Of a DNA stretch of 64,000 bases, positions 54,888 through 63,576 are shown in pieces. The DNA lies in NCBI RefSeq assembly GCF_001550155.1, contig NZ_LRUF01000004.1, forward strand, positions 1 through 64,000, read 5' to 3'. The translations under genes were made by a program, and so were the position numbers. The notes below the pieces were generated by a model that had not been told where the DNA came from, searched no databases, and worked only from the letters and a program-made list of their open reading frames with translations. The DNA comes from Pseudoalteromonas arabiensis. Its GTDB lineage: Bacteria > Pseudomonadota > Gammaproteobacteria > Enterobacterales > Alteromonadaceae. The number at the start of each line of letters is the position of its first letter. Positions within the stretch are counted from its first letter, which is position 1.

Positions 54888-56424
54888 ATAAACTCCAACG
54901 TTTAGTTTGAATAGCATCAACGGTAAAACGTAACACCGCCTCAAGTGGGCGATCTTCATCAAGCTGTGGGAAAAACTCACTAATGTCTTGATACATACTC
55001 TGCACTTCTGGGGTTAAGCTTGCGTAGTCAAGCTCACCGTTATTAATACGCAAACGTAAACCTTGAATACACGCTAACAATGTACTGGCAACCACTTGTT
55101 CGGTTAACTGCAGTACACGTAAACAATCACGTGCCGCAATAGTTCCCATGCTTACTTTGTCTTGATTATGACATTCGGTTGAGCGCGAAAACACACTAGC
55201 AGGCATGGTCAACTTTAATGCCTCAGCGGTATAGGCACTGGCACCAATTTGCACCGCTTTAAAACCATGATTAATATAACGACGTTCATCTGTACTTGCT
55301 GACAAGTTTGAAGCTAAGCCATTGTTGTAACGAGTATCGACAAGTGAAGCGATTTGTCTGTCTGCTAAGTCAGCTAAATTAGCCACCGCCGTTTTCATGC
55401 TATCCATTACCATTGCAATGTGGCCACCATAGAAATGACCGCCATGCAGTACGTGCTCACCTTCACCATCGATGATTGGGTTATCATTCGCCGAATTAAG
55501 CTCATTCTCGATCATTTGCCTAAACCAAGGGAGGCTATCTTGTAATACACCAATGACATGTGGTGCACAGCGGATTGAGTATCTATCTTGTAAGCGGTCA
55601 GCATTACGTGGGTGCTCTACATGGTTTAAGTCACCACGGATCCACGCGGCCACTTGCTGTTGCCCTGGGTGAGGTTTTACCGAAAACAAAATATCATCAA
55701 AATGATGACTATTACCTTTTAAAGCAAGACTGGCAAGCGCTGTAATTCGGCTGGTTAATTTAGCAAGATAATCGGCTCTATCGAAAGCAAGGCATGCTAA
55801 AGCAGTCATTACTGCGGTACCATTCATCACCGCAAGCCCTTCTTTAGGGCGAAGCGTTAATGGTTTTAAGCCAAGAGATTGCATAACCGCTAAACTGTTT
55901 TTAATTTCGCCTTTGTAATATACATCACGCTCTCCCACCATAGCGCCAGCGACATAAGAAAGCGGTGTGAGGTCACCACTGGCACCCACAGAACCTTCTT
56001 CGGGAATAACTGGCACGATATTGTGATTTAAAAAATCACGTAATAAATTGAGCATATCCCAGCTAACGCCTGAGTATCCTTGCGACAGTGATGCTAGGCG
56101 AGTCGCTAAAATAGCGCGTCCTTGCGTTAAGTTAAATGTATTGCCTAGACCACAACCATGAAATCGAGTTAGGTGAAGAGGTAGTTCATTAACCAAATCA
56201 AGGGGTACTTTTACAGTCACCGAGTCACCATAACCTGTGGTGACACCATAAATTACGCCATCGTCTTCTAAGAGTTTATCTAAAAATGCTACGGCACTGT
56301 CGATTTTTTTGGCAAATTGGTGATCTGAAGTTAATGCAACAGCCCCTTGTTGCAAGGCAATATGAACAATATCTTCAATCGATAAACGTTGCTCACCAAA
56401 TAATGTAGTCGTGTACTCTGACAC
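54880..56424 (-). CDS. HAL/PAL/TAL-family aromatic amino-acid ammonia-lyase
   Basis: A 514-residue MIO enzyme that removes ammonia from an aromatic amino acid. The MIO triad A148-S149-G150 sits in GSVGASGDLTPLSYVAG; the conserved Tyr is in GVIYGVTTGYG. The selectivity position reads F88-H89 (LTRFHGCG), between the Ser-His of histidine lyases and the Phe-Leu or His-Leu of phenylalanine or tyrosine lyases. The likely product is coumarate (or cinnamate), the aryl starter of the polyene. The start is GTG 56424, seven bases after AGGAG and two bases beyond the preceding stop; the longer ATG frame overlaps that gene. Confidence 0.9.
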   Translation of the reverse strand: MSEYTTTLFGEQRLSIEDIVHIALQQGAVALTSDHQFAKKIDSAVAFLDKLLEDDGVIYGVTTGYGDSVTVKVPLDLVNELPLHLTRFHGCGLGNTFNLTQGRAILATRLASLSQGYSGVSWDMLNLLRDFLNHNIVPVIPEEGSVGASGDLTPLSYVAGAMVGERDVYYKGEIKNSLAVMQSLGLKPLTLRPKEGLAVMNGTAVMTALACLAFDRADYLAKLTSRITALASLALKGNSHHFDDILFSVKPHPGQQQVAAWIRGDLNHVEHPRNADRLQDRYSIRCAPHVIGVLQDSLPWFRQMIENELNSANDNPIIDGEGEHVLHGGHFYGGHIAMVMDSMKTAVANLADLADRQIASLVDTRYNNGLASNLSASTDERRYINHGFKAVQIGASAYTAEALKLTMPASVFSRSTECHNQDKVSMGTIAARDCLRVLQLTEQVVASTLLACIQGLRLRINNGELDYASLTPEVQSMYQDISEFFPQLDEDRPLEAVLRFTVDAIQTKRWSLYA

Positions 56425-56425
56425 T

Positions 56426-57394
56426 TTAGTTCTCCTTGTTTTGGTCACGAGACACTTGCTCGTCATTTTGCCAAAAATCATAAAAATTAAACCATTGATA
56501 TGGATAGGCAGCTGCGTAATAACTCAACCTTTGTGCATAATCGCTCACAATTTTTTGTAATGTTTGCTGTCTAGTTTTACGTGGCAGCGCTAGTTTGTCT
56601 GCGTATTTTTCAAATACCACCCGATAAACTCTCTTTCCACCGGCTAATTTATCTTTTAAACAGAACAAGTGAAAAACAGGGCAATCTAATAACGCAGCGA
56701 GTATAAAAGGGCCCTGTGAAAATGGCGCTGGTTTTCCTAAAAAGTCAGCCTCAACCACACGTCCGGCTGTTGTAGTACTGGTTCTATCTCCTACAATGAC
56801 AACGATTTCGCCTTGCTCTACTTTATCTTTGAGCATAATCGCCATATCCGGTCCAAGATCAGTGACTTGAATTAAGTTAATGCCTACATCAGGGTTTATA
56901 CTTTTTAGTAATTTGTTAAATTCGACCGCATGATGAGTAAATACCAATACATTGATGACTTTGCGATAGCGATGCTGACTAAGCGCACGACAGACTTCTA
57001 AATTACCCAAATGTGAGCCAATAAAAATAGCCCCTTGCTGTTGCTCGTCAAGCTCTTTAAATAATGTCTCATTAGTATAGATAATATCGCTTTGCTGAAT
57101 ACGACCAAGCCAAGCATCAATTTTATCAAACGCACTGTCAGCAAAAGAACGAAAGTGGCGAAAGCTGTCACGCCATGTAACCGCTTTATGGTTACCATTT
57201 ACCTTACGTGCTTGAGTTAAAAATGCATAAGATGCTTCACGAGCTGTTTTACCTGTTAAAAACAAATAAAACACAACTGGAAACAATACGAACCATAAGC
57301 CTGAACGGCCAAAAACACGATAGCAAATTAATAAAATTTGCATACCGAGCCAATTGCCACGCTCTTGCATTTTAGACCAGTGCTTAACAGCCAT
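56426..57394 (-). CDS. LpxL/HtrB-like lysophospholipid acyltransferase
   Basis: A 322-residue membrane-associated acyltransferase of the LPLAT/HtrB group: N-terminal hydrophobic helix (about 30-52), HLGNLE (HX4E) catalytic motif and a VIVGDRT block. In APE clusters this activity is usually the C-terminal half of the fused ApeJ; here it is a separate gene, overlapping the glycosyltransferase stop by one base (TGATG). It probably acylates the sugar- or glycerol-linked product. Confidence 0.86.
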   Translation of the reverse strand: MAVKHWSKMQERGNWLGMQILLICYRVFGRSGLWFVLFPVVFYLFLTGKTAREASYAFLTQARKVNGNHKAVTWRDSFRHFRSFADSAFDKIDAWLGRIQQSDIIYTNETLFKELDEQQQGAIFIGSHLGNLEVCRALSQHRYRKVINVLVFTHHAVEFNKLLKSINPDVGINLIQVTDLGPDMAIMLKDKVEQGEIVVIVGDRTSTTTAGRVVEADFLGKPAPFSQGPFILAALLDCPVFHLFCLKDKLAGGKRVYRVVFEKYADKLALPRKTRQQTLQKIVSDYAQRLSYYAAAYPYQWFNFYDFWQNDEQVSRDQNKEN

Positions 57395-58131
57395 CAGCCA
57401 ACCACCTTACGCCAAAGTAGCTTAGGTGAACGCAGTAACATGCCGAAGAATAAACGCGTATGCAGCCAAGAAATACCCACGTTATCGTGTAAGGCTCGAA
57501 AGTGAGATACGCCATTTTCGGGGTAGATCACCTGCGTTGGCAAGAAAGTAACCTTCACACCTTGCCAATATAATCTAACTAAAATTTCGATATCAAAGTC
57601 CATGCGTTTGCCTAACGTCTGTTTAGACATTAAATCTTCAACAGCCGAAAGTGGATAAACACGAAAGCCACACATAGAATCAACAATATCAAAGCTTAAA
57701 GTTTCAACCCACACCCAAAAATGAGTAATGTAGCGACTCAAATAACGGTGTTTTGGCACAGAGCTATCATAAATAGGGCAGCCACTGATCACATTGTTGG
57801 GTGACTCATTACTCAATTCTATCAACCTACTAATATCTGCTAACGAGTGCTGACCGTCCGCATCAACTTGAATCGCATGACTAAAGCCGTGCTTATGTGC
57901 ATACATTAAACCGGTTTGAACAGCACCGCCCTTACCTTGATTTTGAGCATGGGTGAGCAAAGTTAAAAAATCGTACTCGGCGTCAAGTGCTGAAAATACT
58001 TGTTTCACACTTTCGTCACTGCCATCATCAACCATAATAATCGGCAATTGTAATGCCTTTAGCTCATCAAGTACCGCAGCGATAGCATGGGTGTGATTAT
58101 AATTTGGAATAACAATACAAAACTGGTTCAT
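57394..58131 (-). CDS. Family-2 glycosyltransferase of the APE cluster
   Basis: A 245-residue GT2 enzyme: VIPNYNHTHAIAAVLDEL at the start, VDDGSD, then QVDADGQHS (DxD-like metal site) and MCGFRVYPLSAV. It likely attaches a sugar to the polyene head group or lipid anchor. With the next gene it corresponds to the two halves of ApeJ, here split. It is 3 bp after apeI. Confidence 0.87.
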   Translation of the reverse strand: MNQFCIVIPNYNHTHAIAAVLDELKALQLPIIMVDDGSDESVKQVFSALDAEYDFLTLLTHAQNQGKGGAVQTGLMYAHKHGFSHAIQVDADGQHSLADISRLIELSNESPNNVISGCPIYDSSVPKHRYLSRYITHFWVWVETLSFDIVDSMCGFRVYPLSAVEDLMSKQTLGKRMDFDIEILVRLYWQGVKVTFLPTQVIYPENGVSHFRALHDNVGISWLHTRLFFGMLLRSPKLLWRKVVG

Positions 58132-58134
58132 TGT

Positions 58135-58488
58135 TTAATCACAAAATACGATTCGGCCAGATGCATGCTGCCCTTTATCTGAGGAATAACTAAATAAGCA
58201 TTTGCCTTTTGCATTGCGTTCTAGGCTTAAGTTAACCGTCATATCAGGCGTAGTAACCACTTGAAATTTCAATATTTCTAGATTTTTTACTAAAGAGCCA
58301 AAACCAAGGTATTGCTGCGCATATTTAACGGCCCAATCTAACTGTACGACCCCTGCTAAGATAGGCGCATTAGGAAAATGTCCACGAAAATAATCTAAAT
58401 CAGCCGTTATCGTTAACGCTAAGCTGACGCTATCTTTTGCTTGTGATAAAACGCTCACCTGTGGCGTAACATTATTCAGACTTGGCAA
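58135..58488 (-). CDS. apeI: APE 3-hydroxyacyl-ACP dehydratase
   Basis: A 117-residue hotdog dehydratase with the FabA/FabZ-like catalytic block YFRGHFPNAPILAGVVQLDWA (His in GHFP). ApeI works with ApeP. The start is TTG 58488, supported by GGAG seven bases upstream; the ATG overlapping the preceding stop is in another frame and ends after five codons. It overlaps the ligase gene by 17 bp. Confidence 0.87.
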   Translation of the reverse strand: MPSLNNVTPQVSVLSQAKDSVSLALTITADLDYFRGHFPNAPILAGVVQLDWAVKYAQQYLGFGSLVKNLEILKFQVVTTPDMTVNLSLERNAKGKCLFSYSSDKGQHASGRIVFCD

Positions 58489-59830
58489 AGTACTGCTCCA
58501 ATATTTTGATGCTTAATTTAGCTTGGCTGTTAAAAGGAAGCGCATCGATATAGCGCCATTTACGTGGCAGGCATATGCGTTCAAACCGATTAGATAAATA
58601 ATTTTGTAAAGTACGATTTATGATTAGTTTCCCTTGTTTAAGACGTTCACTATTTCCATCATCTGTTAATACAACAACAGCACCTATTTGTACTCTTTTC
58701 GCGGGTAAAACAACAACTTTAGCCTCTTTCACCCAAGTATGACTTACTAAATAATTTTCTAAGTCATCTAGATTAAGCCGTTTTTCTTCTATCTTGATTG
58801 TCCTATCAATACGGCCTAGCAATTTAAATTGACCATTGCTATGCACGTGTGCCCTGTCATCTAGCGCAAAGCCAGATTGCTCTAGAATATAAGAGTCGAG
58901 TATTAAACGGCCTTCTTGATTAATTGATAAATAATTACCGCTAAAAGGCTGCCATGGAACCTCAACCGCTGCTTGAGTAACTTGCCTATAAGCAATGCCG
59001 CCCGTTTCTGTACTGCCAAAAACTTGTGTGACTGGACGAGCCAATTGATTAAAAAGCGTCTCTGCGTGCTGATTATTTAACGGACCACCCGATGAGAAAA
59101 GCCACTTTATGCGTGCTCGCTCGGGTATCAGTACATTGTCTAAGCATAAGCGTCCAAGCTGTGCGGGGCTGGAAACTAACACGGCTTGTTGGGTCTTTTT
59201 CAGCTTTTGCACTATGTGCTCTGGGTACTGGATTTGTGTGCTATCAATAATGTGCCCTTTTGCCAAGGGCCAAAGCAACCTAAATAACAACCCATAAATA
59301 TGCTGATGTGACACCGTTGCTAAAAATGTAAATTGCCCTTGTAAATCAAAGGCCATAGACAACACTGACAGCTCACGATTTAACACTCGCCATGGCTTAA
59401 CAATCGGCTTGGATTGGCCAGAAGAGCCTGAAGTATAAAAAATCACCGCCGTGTTTGTTGGCCACTGTAACTGAGTTAGGGGTGTAGGCGCGCAAGACGC
59501 TTGCTGCTCAAGATTAGTAATCGCAGACTGCGTATCTAAATCTGCAGTATCTCCTGCAAATACCGGGGTTTGAGCCAACAACAAGCGTAATGTTTCAGGC
59601 TGGCCATTGGGCGGTAAAATTACATTATGCCCAGCACAAGCAAGTGCAAACAACCGAACGGCAAATTGATAAGTATCAGGGTGAAATAAAACGACATGAC
59701 ATGGACTTTTTAACGTATGTAATTTCGCTTTAAAGGCCGCTATGTCAGCAAAAAACTGCTGCTGGTTAACGATTTTATCTGAAACAACAAAAGCACCGCT
59801 TGGGTGAAATTGTAAGTTATTAGCCAACAT
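58472..59830 (-). CDS. apeH: APE acyl-activating ligase (AMP-binding)
   Basis: A 452-residue ANL-superfamily enzyme. The P-loop FYTSGSSGQSKPIVKPW, FGSTETGGIAYR and the hinge GRIDRTIKIEEKRLNLDDLEN are intact. It probably activates coumarate (or another aryl acid) with ATP and loads it on an ACP as starter. Somewhat short for the superfamily, normal for APE ligases. It overlaps the membrane-protein gene by 11 bp. Confidence 0.87.
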   Translation of the reverse strand: MLANNLQFHPSGAFVVSDKIVNQQQFFADIAAFKAKLHTLKSPCHVVLFHPDTYQFAVRLFALACAGHNVILPPNGQPETLRLLLAQTPVFAGDTADLDTQSAITNLEQQASCAPTPLTQLQWPTNTAVIFYTSGSSGQSKPIVKPWRVLNRELSVLSMAFDLQGQFTFLATVSHQHIYGLLFRLLWPLAKGHIIDSTQIQYPEHIVQKLKKTQQAVLVSSPAQLGRLCLDNVLIPERARIKWLFSSGGPLNNQHAETLFNQLARPVTQVFGSTETGGIAYRQVTQAAVEVPWQPFSGNYLSINQEGRLILDSYILEQSGFALDDRAHVHSNGQFKLLGRIDRTIKIEEKRLNLDDLENYLVSHTWVKEAKVVVLPAKRVQIGAVVVLTDDGNSERLKQGKLIINRTLQNYLSNRFERICLPRKWRYIDALPFNSQAKLSIKILEQYFAKSE

Positions 59831-60383
59831 TATTTTTTACCTTTTGTCGGATCAACCACTCAACTAGCATTAAACCAGCGATAAGTATGTATGCGATTAA
59901 ACCATTGTAAAGCGTCCACACTGATAACGAGGTGAATAGACATGTATATAAAGCTACTGAGGCGTTAAGCAGGAAAAATATGCTCCATACTTTCGTCACT
60001 TGACGCGTGTAACGTACACCGTTTTCATCAAGATCACCTTCCTTTAACCGCGCTAAACTCTCTATAACTGGAGGCCCCTTTTTTAGTGAATATAAAAAAG
60101 TAGCTGCCATGACGCTGTTAATTATCACAGGATAAAGCTTTAATCCTAATTCGCTATTAAAAACCTGTGTTACCACTAACGCCACAATTGCTAGTAAAGA
60201 GGCTGGTTTTATCCATGGCATTTTATTCGCTAAGCGCTTGCTAAGTATCAATCGTAAAATTAATAAAGCAATCAGTACTAGACTAACCTGCTTAATTGAA
60301 CTGTGCTGCAAACCAAAATACACAATGAATGGGTATAAAGATAAGCCGATGATAATTAACGTAGTGGTAATTGCTTTAAGCAT
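59820..60383 (-). CDS. apeG: APE-cluster membrane protein (COG4648-like)
   Basis: A 187-residue polytopic membrane protein with about six hydrophobic segments and a soluble loop GPPVIESLARLKEGDLDENGVRYTRQVTKVW. The group occurs in APE clusters beside the ligase; its function is not known to me. The symbol rests on gene order. It is 9 bp after apeF. Confidence 0.7.
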   Translation of the reverse strand: MLKAITTTLIIIGLSLYPFIVYFGLQHSSIKQVSLVLIALLILRLILSKRLANKMPWIKPASLLAIVALVVTQVFNSELGLKLYPVIINSVMAATFLYSLKKGPPVIESLARLKEGDLDENGVRYTRQVTKVWSIFFLLNASVALYTCLFTSLSVWTLYNGLIAYILIAGLMLVEWLIRQKVKNNVG

Positions 60384-60392
60384 GTTGCTGTA

Positions 60393-60638
60393 TTAAGAAA
60401 CTAGTTTTTCTACTTCGCTAACAACATCTTGCACTGTGCGTACTTGCTTAAACGCATCTGGCTCAATTTTTTTACCCGTAATTTCGCGTAATTTAACGAC
60501 CAAATCAACAGCATCAATACTATCAAGGTCAAGATCTTGATATAAATTTGCATCAAGGCTAATTTCATCCGCATCGATTTCAAATTCATCGACTAAAATG
60601 CCCTGTAAAACGGTGTAAATTTCGGCAGCGGTTTTCAT
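60393..60638 (-). CDS. apeF: APE acyl carrier protein 2
   Basis: An 81-residue acyl carrier protein; DLDLDSIDAVDLVV holds the phosphopantetheine Ser. I start at ATG 60638 (MKTAAEIY) preceded by AGGA; the longer frame runs back into apeE. APE systems use two ACPs with different partners. It lies 25 bp after apeE. Confidence 0.92.
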   Translation of the reverse strand: MKTAAEIYTVLQGILVDEFEIDADEISLDANLYQDLDLDSIDAVDLVVKLREITGKKIEPDAFKQVRTVQDVVSEVEKLVS

Positions 60639-60663
60639 GCTTTTTCCTACTTCTAAGTCTATA

Positions 60664-60921
60664 TTACGATTTGTTTTGATTAATAAAATCAGCAAGTGCA
60701 TCTACTGAAGCAAAATGCGCTTTTGTTTGTTCCGAGTTCGCATCAATTTTCACATTAAACTCTTTCTTGATAGCTAAACCAAGTTCAAGGGCATCAATAC
60801 TGTCCAGCCCTAAGCCATCAACGAATAACGGTTGATCATTCTCGATATCATCAATGCTAATATCTTCAAGGTCTAAGCTGCTAATGATTAATTGTTTTAT
60901 TTGGTTCTTTAGTTCAGTCAT
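60664..60921 (-). CDS. apeE: APE acyl carrier protein 1
   Basis: An 85-residue acyl carrier protein with GLGLDSIDALELGLAIK carrying the phosphopantetheine Ser. In characterised APE systems ApeE carries the growing chain. Its start overlaps the acyltransferase end by 4 bp. Confidence 0.92.
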   Translation of the reverse strand: MTELKNQIKQLIISSLDLEDISIDDIENDQPLFVDGLGLDSIDALELGLAIKKEFNVKIDANSEQTKAHFASVDALADFINQNKS

Positions 60922-61694
60922 AGTTGCCTGAGTTCCTCTGTAAAATAATCCTGTAAATCACGGGTTAATTGTCGCGCTTGCATTGCAGGCTGCTCATCTT
61001 TAAAAGAATCTGTGTATGCAAATTGTTGATTAGCAAAGCGCATCTTAAAATACGCCTTCGTGGGAGCGACTTTATACCAAGGTGTGTCTTTAGTTAGTGT
61101 ACTTGGCTTCATACTAATCACTACTGTTGTTATGGGTGCTCGACAACGTGTTGCAATATTCGCAGCACCACGTTTGAATTTTAATGGTTCATTAGGCGTT
61201 GTTCTCGTTCCTTCAGGAAAAATAATTAAATTATGACCTGATGCGAGTGACGCCGCACATTCCTCTAGTAACTCTTGTGGATCTTCGTTACTAATATACC
61301 CCGTGCCCTTTATAACTCCGCGCATAAACGGGTTTTTAAATAAGTGTGCCTTAACGACACAATCTGCATTTTTAATCACTGATATGAGAACAACAACATC
61401 AATCAAAGATGGATGATTAGCCAACACGAGTTGACCTTTAAGTTGTTTAAAGCGCGCCCTATCATGCACAGAAAAATGAATAGCGCCTGTGTAGTGCATC
61501 AAAGCAACAAAAAACTTAAATGTGTAATGCACTGTGATACGTGCTTTTTGCTTTTGTTTATGGGCTGAGGGCTCAATACAACGCTGCAAAGGGAATACCA
61601 GCAAGGTTAAAACTATGCCACCCATACCAAATACAACAAAACAAAACCCAGTTGCAAAGATACGCCAAACTTTACCCAATAAGTTAAGATCCAT
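60918..61694 (-). CDS. apeD: PlsC-like acyltransferase of the APE cluster
   Basis: A 258-residue 1-acylglycerol-3-phosphate-acyltransferase-like protein. An N-terminal hydrophobic helix (about 8-32) is followed by NHPSLID (HX4D) and FPEGTRT. It probably transfers the polyene or a fatty acid to the lipid anchor. I start at ATG 61694 (MDLNLLGK), 11 bp inside apeC; the symbol follows gene order. Confidence 0.82.
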   Translation of the reverse strand: MDLNLLGKVWRIFATGFCFVVFGMGGIVLTLLVFPLQRCIEPSAHKQKQKARITVHYTFKFFVALMHYTGAIHFSVHDRARFKQLKGQLVLANHPSLIDVVVLISVIKNADCVVKAHLFKNPFMRGVIKGTGYISNEDPQELLEECAASLASGHNLIIFPEGTRTTPNEPLKFKRGAANIATRCRAPITTVVISMKPSTLTKDTPWYKVAPTKAYFKMRFANQQFAYTDSFKDEQPAMQARQLTRDLQDYFTEELRQL

Positions 61695-62394
61695 GGTATT
61701 GAAGCATCCAAGCCGACTGCTGATGTACAAGCACTGTTTTCGGTTCCTTGCGAATAAACGCATCTGCAAGTTGCACGCTCAATGGTAAACAATCGCTAGG
61801 AGGAGACACATCATGATTTGATAACTTGTTTAGTTCAAAATATGCATCGTTACCAAGTTGTGTTGAAAGCAAAAACGAGACACTATGATCCACTTGCAAC
61901 TCATCAGCAAAGCAAAGATATTCTTCAGGCAGCACACTGTCTGTATGATTGATTAGAATTTGACTTTCAAGACCTGATTTGACGCGGGCATAACCATCTG
62001 TAATAGCATCAATGATACTCTCTGCACCGCCGGCAATGGCATTCATAGCTGCTTTGTTTTGACCTGTTATCGAGAAAATACCCGTGGTCGCATTATGCAC
62101 ACTTAGACCAAACGCAGTAGGAGATAAAGGCGCTTGTTCAACGAGGGTATTGAGTAACTTAGCTGTTTTAGGTAAGTCACCATGACGTGATGAAAAATTC
62201 ACAGCAACTTGAGTGTGTTCTGCTTTTGCGTTATGTAAGGTATGCAATGCCATTTTCATGTAAGGGCTTAACCTACGGCGTTGCATGGCAGGGATCCAGT
62301 TTAAATCAAGTTCGCTGGAGCTTGATACTAATCGTTCAGGTATTTGTTGCCCGGGTGCAACCCAATAACACAGATTATTAACAACAAATTTCAC
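61684..62394 (-). CDS. apeC: APE ketosynthase chain-length factor
   Basis: A 236-residue ketoacyl-synthase-like protein (Ketoacyl-synt_2 type) lacking the active Cys and His: the conserved stretch LSPTAFGLSVHNATTGIFSI is present, with a shortened C-terminal half. It is the CLF partner of the KS ApeO. It begins with GTG 62394 and an in-frame TAA lies three codons upstream, so no longer start exists. First gene of the operon. Confidence 0.85.
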   Translation of the reverse strand: MKFVVNNLCYWVAPGQQIPERLVSSSSELDLNWIPAMQRRRLSPYMKMALHTLHNAKAEHTQVAVNFSSRHGDLPKTAKLLNTLVEQAPLSPTAFGLSVHNATTGIFSITGQNKAAMNAIAGGAESIIDAITDGYARVKSGLESQILINHTDSVLPEEYLCFADELQVDHSVSFLLSTQLGNDAYFELNKLSNHDVSPPSDCLPLSVQLADAFIRKEPKTVLVHQQSAWMLQYHGS

Positions 62395-62428
62395 AAACGT
62401 TTATTCTTTTAGCGCTAATCGATTGCTA

Positions 62429-62457
62429 ATTTTACCCATTGTCCACAAAAAAGTAAA
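62429..62457 (-). promoter_or_regulatory. Candidate sigma-70 promoter of the APE operon
   Basis: On the minus strand: -35 TTTACT (complement of 62452-62457, 4 of 6 to consensus), spacer 17, -10 TAAAAT (complement of 62429-62434, 5 of 6). Transcription would start near 62422, giving a leader of about 28 nt to the apeC GTG. The -35 lies in the T-rich tail of the dapA terminator. Confidence 0.5.
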
Positions 62458-62494
62458 ACTTTGACACTTAATTGTAACCAAAATTAAGTGTCAA
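62448..62494 (-). terminator. Intrinsic terminator after the dapA homologue
   Basis: TTGACACTTAATT (62461-62473) and AATTAAGTGTCAA (62482-62494) form a perfect 13-bp stem with an 8-nt loop. On the minus strand a T-rich tail (AGTTTTACTTTTTT) follows. It separates the dapA homologue from the APE operon. Confidence 0.82.
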
Positions 62495-62501
62495 TTCAGT
62501 T

Positions 62502-63416
62502 TTATCGTAAGATAACGCCTTTTTCGTTTAAAAGTTGAGCTTTATCGCCCACAATATCAGCAACATTAAGCTCATTAATTAGGTGTTGTCCAAGCGCTTG
62601 TTGTGCTTGCGTTAACGGCACATACGGTAAACGGAAAACACTGTTTACTGCACCAGTCATCATTAAAGCGGTATTAATAGCAATTGGGTTTGGTTCACAG
62701 AATAACCATTGCATTAACGGCTGTAACTGATTGTTAAGACTATCGTTTTTGTTATCCATTAACTGACGGAACAAGCCTGGAATTAAATTGGAAGTTACCG
62801 AAATAACACCATGAGCATTATGGATATGACGAGCATCATGACTTTCATCATCATTGCCTGACCAACACGCAATACCTTGTTGTTCATAATGAGCAATTCG
62901 CTCATTACCACCACACTCTTTAACACCGATAAAATTTTCATGCGCTGCTAGAGGTTCAATAATATCAGGTGTAAGGTCTTGCCCTGTGCGGCCAGCCACG
63001 TTATAGATAAACGCAGGACCAATATCTAATAAGCGTTTAAAGTGCTCTTTCACACCAAGAATAGACGTACGACCATAATATGGATTAATTTGCAGTGCTG
63101 CATCCATACCAGTTGCAAAGCCATATTCGGTAGCTTTAATGGCTTCACGGGTATTATTACTACCTGTGTTACCTATGATAACTAGACGATCTGAAAATTT
63201 ACTTACACTATGTGCAATAAGCATCAAGTGCTCTTCCCAATTCATTAGTTGGCCTTCACCTGTGGTACCACCAACAATAATCCCATCGACTCCTGCTGAA
63301 ATTTGTTGTTCAACAAGCTCATCGTAACAAGCCAGATCAATATCACCGTTGTTGAGATAAGGTGTTTTAATTGCTGTGATCAAACTTGCTTGTTTAATTG
63401 TTTCTAGGCTGCGCAT
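62502..63416 (-). CDS. Dihydrodipicolinate synthase-family aldolase
   Basis: A 304-residue class-I aldolase of the DapA family. The Schiff-base Lys is in GVKECGG; GGTTGEGQ, NPYYGRTS and YNVAGRTG give the substrate-binding and catalytic Tyr/Thr residues. I start at ATG 63416 (MRSLETIK); the longer frame has no supporting signal. It may be a true DapA (pyruvate plus aspartate semialdehyde) or a paralogue with another aldehyde, since GTTGEGQ and the genome's other copies cannot be judged here. It is monocistronic by its terminator. Confidence 0.8.
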   Translation of the reverse strand: MRSLETIKQASLITAIKTPYLNNGDIDLACYDELVEQQISAGVDGIIVGGTTGEGQLMNWEEHLMLIAHSVSKFSDRLVIIGNTGSNNTREAIKATEYGFATGMDAALQINPYYGRTSILGVKEHFKRLLDIGPAFIYNVAGRTGQDLTPDIIEPLAAHENFIGVKECGGNERIAHYEQQGIACWSGNDDESHDARHIHNAHGVISVTSNLIPGLFRQLMDNKNDSLNNQLQPLMQWLFCEPNPIAINTALMMTGAVNSVFRLPYVPLTQAQQALGQHLINELNVADIVGDKAQLLNEKGVILR

Positions 63417-63576
63417 AACTATTTTTATGTTTGGAAAATTTGCGCTAGTTGTAACATAAATACAGGCATTTTCCGAGTAGTACATGCTAATAAATAAAAA
63501 TACTTGATAAAATGTTTAGGGTAAGCCAGAATTAAACACTGTACAAATAAACAGTATTTATTGCGAGTAATTGATA

